Part shown: positions 5,440 through 6,390 of the stretch, in pieces
Layout of the letters: every line of letters starts with the position of its first letter
Position numbering within the stretch: the stretch's first letter is position 1
Source of the DNA: an uncultured Spirochaetaceae bacterium
Lineage (GTDB): Bacteria; Spirochaetota; Spirochaetia; Sphaerochaetales; Sphaerochaetaceae
Reading direction: 5' to 3'
Assembly (NCBI GenBank): GCA_947630635.1
Contig: CANRIJ010000087.1
Coordinates: 1 to 6,390 of the forward strand
DNA length: 6,390 nucleotides
Program-made: the position numbers and the translations under genes
The notes under the pieces: model-generated
Told to the model about the DNA's origin: nothing
Database searches by the model: none
The model's input: the letters and a program-made list of their open reading frames with translations, nothing else

Positions 5440-6390
5440 CTACTTATTTGAGTTTAAATCGAAGTCTCTTAAGGCCTCTTCAATGCTCTTGTCGCCAGTT
5501 GATATGTATTGAAGCATGTTCCACCACTCTTTTCGCATGTTCGCGAAGTTGTCATTTGTGTTGTAGTAGGGTGCATAGTATTTGGTCCATGAGGATAAGA
5601 GCTCGTATTCTTTATCCCCGATATATGGGTTTTCAAAAGAGGTTCTTACTGGAAATGCTGCAGATGCCTTGACTGCATAGGGTCCCCACGTCGGGTCATC
5701 GCATACGAATTTAATGAATTCTATTGAGGCATCTCTCTTTTCCTCGCTGCCATTATCAAAGACGCAGAATCCATTTACTAGATATTCAAGCTCCGGGACT
5801 CCGTCGTCTGATGGGAAGGGCACAGAGTACTCAGTGAATTGATCTGTATTGTTGATCTTTGCGCTGCTTGTACCCCAGCAGATAGATGATGCAAGATGCC
5901 CGTTTTTATATAGTAGTATCTCATCGGCAGCCTGAATGCCGCGTCCAAAGTCTATTGCTCCTTCCTTTTGAAGATTTATAAGAAGCCCTAGGGCGTCTCT
6001 TATTCCCTTGTTATTGGCGCTCCAATTTCCATTTTCATCTACAATGAAAGAGGAGTATAGGTTGTAGATCAGCGCTCTGGTTCCCTGGTCGCCACCTGAG
6101 CCTCCACAGTAGATATTGAGCCCAACCTCTCCGCTGTCTCTAAGCTTTAGCATTGCGTTTACAAAATCATCGGTTGTCCAGAGCCTATCTCCCTCTGTGT
6201 TCACGTATTCAAATGCCCCAGATTCCTCCCACATCTCTTTATTGATGGACATCCAGAATGGGGCGCTTGATAGGGGATACATCCAGTAGTGCTTTCCATC
6301 TGTGCATGAGGAAATTAGGTTGTTGTTATTTACGTCATTTATGAATTCTTCTGTAAAGAGTTCATCAAGCGGCACCAAAACCCCGTTTTT
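5440..6390 (-). CDS. ABC importer solute-binding protein (family 1, MalE/UgpB-like), C-terminal 316 residues, cut by the right edge
   Basis: The frame is open to base 6390, so the start, the signal peptide and perhaps 100-130 residues lie outside; the TTG at 6378 is internal (KNGV precedes it). The visible part opens with VLVPLDELF, the 'pldel' segment seen after the first lobe in these proteins. It continues with DGKHYWMYPL and a sugar-cleft block (about 31-58: PFWMSINKEMWEESG), then LWTTDDFVNAMLKL (70-83), matching the family's 'P-T-W-x-E-F' helix. NGFCVF (206-211) and EFIKFVCDDP (224-233) are the usual C-lobe strand and helix, and the protein ends in WWNMLQYISTGDKSIEEAL. Many Trp and Tyr residues fit sugar stacking. 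It would sit outside the membrane, soluble or lipid-anchored, and hand substrate to the two permeases encoded just downstream. Being first in the visible operon is the standard CUT1 order. The substrate cannot be assigned. Confidence 0.9.
   Translation of the reverse strand, partial: KNGVLVPLDELFTEEFINDVNNNNLISSCTDGKHYWMYPLSSAPFWMSINKEMWEESGAFEYVNTEGDRLWTTDDFVNAMLKLRDSGEVGLNIYCGGSGGDQGTRALIYNLYSSFIVDENGNWSANNKGIRDALGLLINLQKEGAIDFGRGIQAADEILLYKNGHLASSICWGTSSAKINNTDQFTEYSVPFPSDDGVPELEYLVNGFCVFDNGSEEKRDASIEFIKFVCDDPTWGPYAVKASAAFPVRTSFENPYIGDKEYELLSSWTKYYAPYYNTNDNFANMRKEWWNMLQYISTGDKSIEEALRDFDLNSNK

Noticed and set aside
4052..5672. Open frames at 4052-4240 (minus) and 5448-5672 (plus)
   Set aside because: They are out-of-frame shadows inside the MalG-type permease gene and the binding-protein gene.

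Overview
This is a bacterial window of 6,390 bases with five recognisable protein-coding loci, two of them cut by the window edges. The sequence suggests an anaerobic, probably gut-associated bacterium. I favour a spirochaete of the Treponema/Sphaerochaeta type: it has a lipoprotein with a relaxed lipobox, an Rpn-type PD-(D/E)XK nuclease, a CUT1 sugar importer with no ATPase beside it, and Shine-Dalgarno (SD) sites of the AGGAGG type. A low-GC Clostridia-like Firmicute fits nearly as well. This placement is inference; no rRNA or marker gene is present.

Layout, left to right. Bases 1-323 (minus strand) hold the N-terminal 107 residues of an Rpn/PDDEXK-family nuclease ('transposase'), cut by the left edge and richer in GC than the rest. 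Bases 324-854 are an AT-rich stretch with no credible gene. Bases 855-2615 (plus strand) form one long reading frame for a secreted lipoprotein, split by a single in-frame TAA at 1290-1292. A strong intrinsic terminator follows at 2635-2669. Bases 2774-3622 (plus strand) encode a multi-spanning inner-membrane protein that looks like the DUF2238/YjdF-type family; its -10 box lies almost against its start codon.

The right half (3619-6390, minus strand) is the downstream part of a carbohydrate ABC-importer operon. In transcription order it encodes a solute-binding protein (5' end beyond the window), a MalF-type permease and a MalG-type permease. The two permease genes are coupled by a TAATG overlap. 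The last permease gene meets the membrane-protein gene tail to tail, and the two share the tetranucleotide CTAG as both stop codons.

Together the binding protein would capture a sugar or oligosaccharide outside the membrane and the two permeases would form the channel. The ATPase must be encoded elsewhere, as is common where one MsmK/UgpC-type ATPase serves several importers. The lipoprotein and the membrane protein are separate transcription units with no visible functional link to the importer. I found no complete novel system. The most notable points are the lone in-frame stop in an otherwise intact 586-codon lipoprotein frame, the nearly leaderless membrane-protein gene, and the shared-stop convergent junction.
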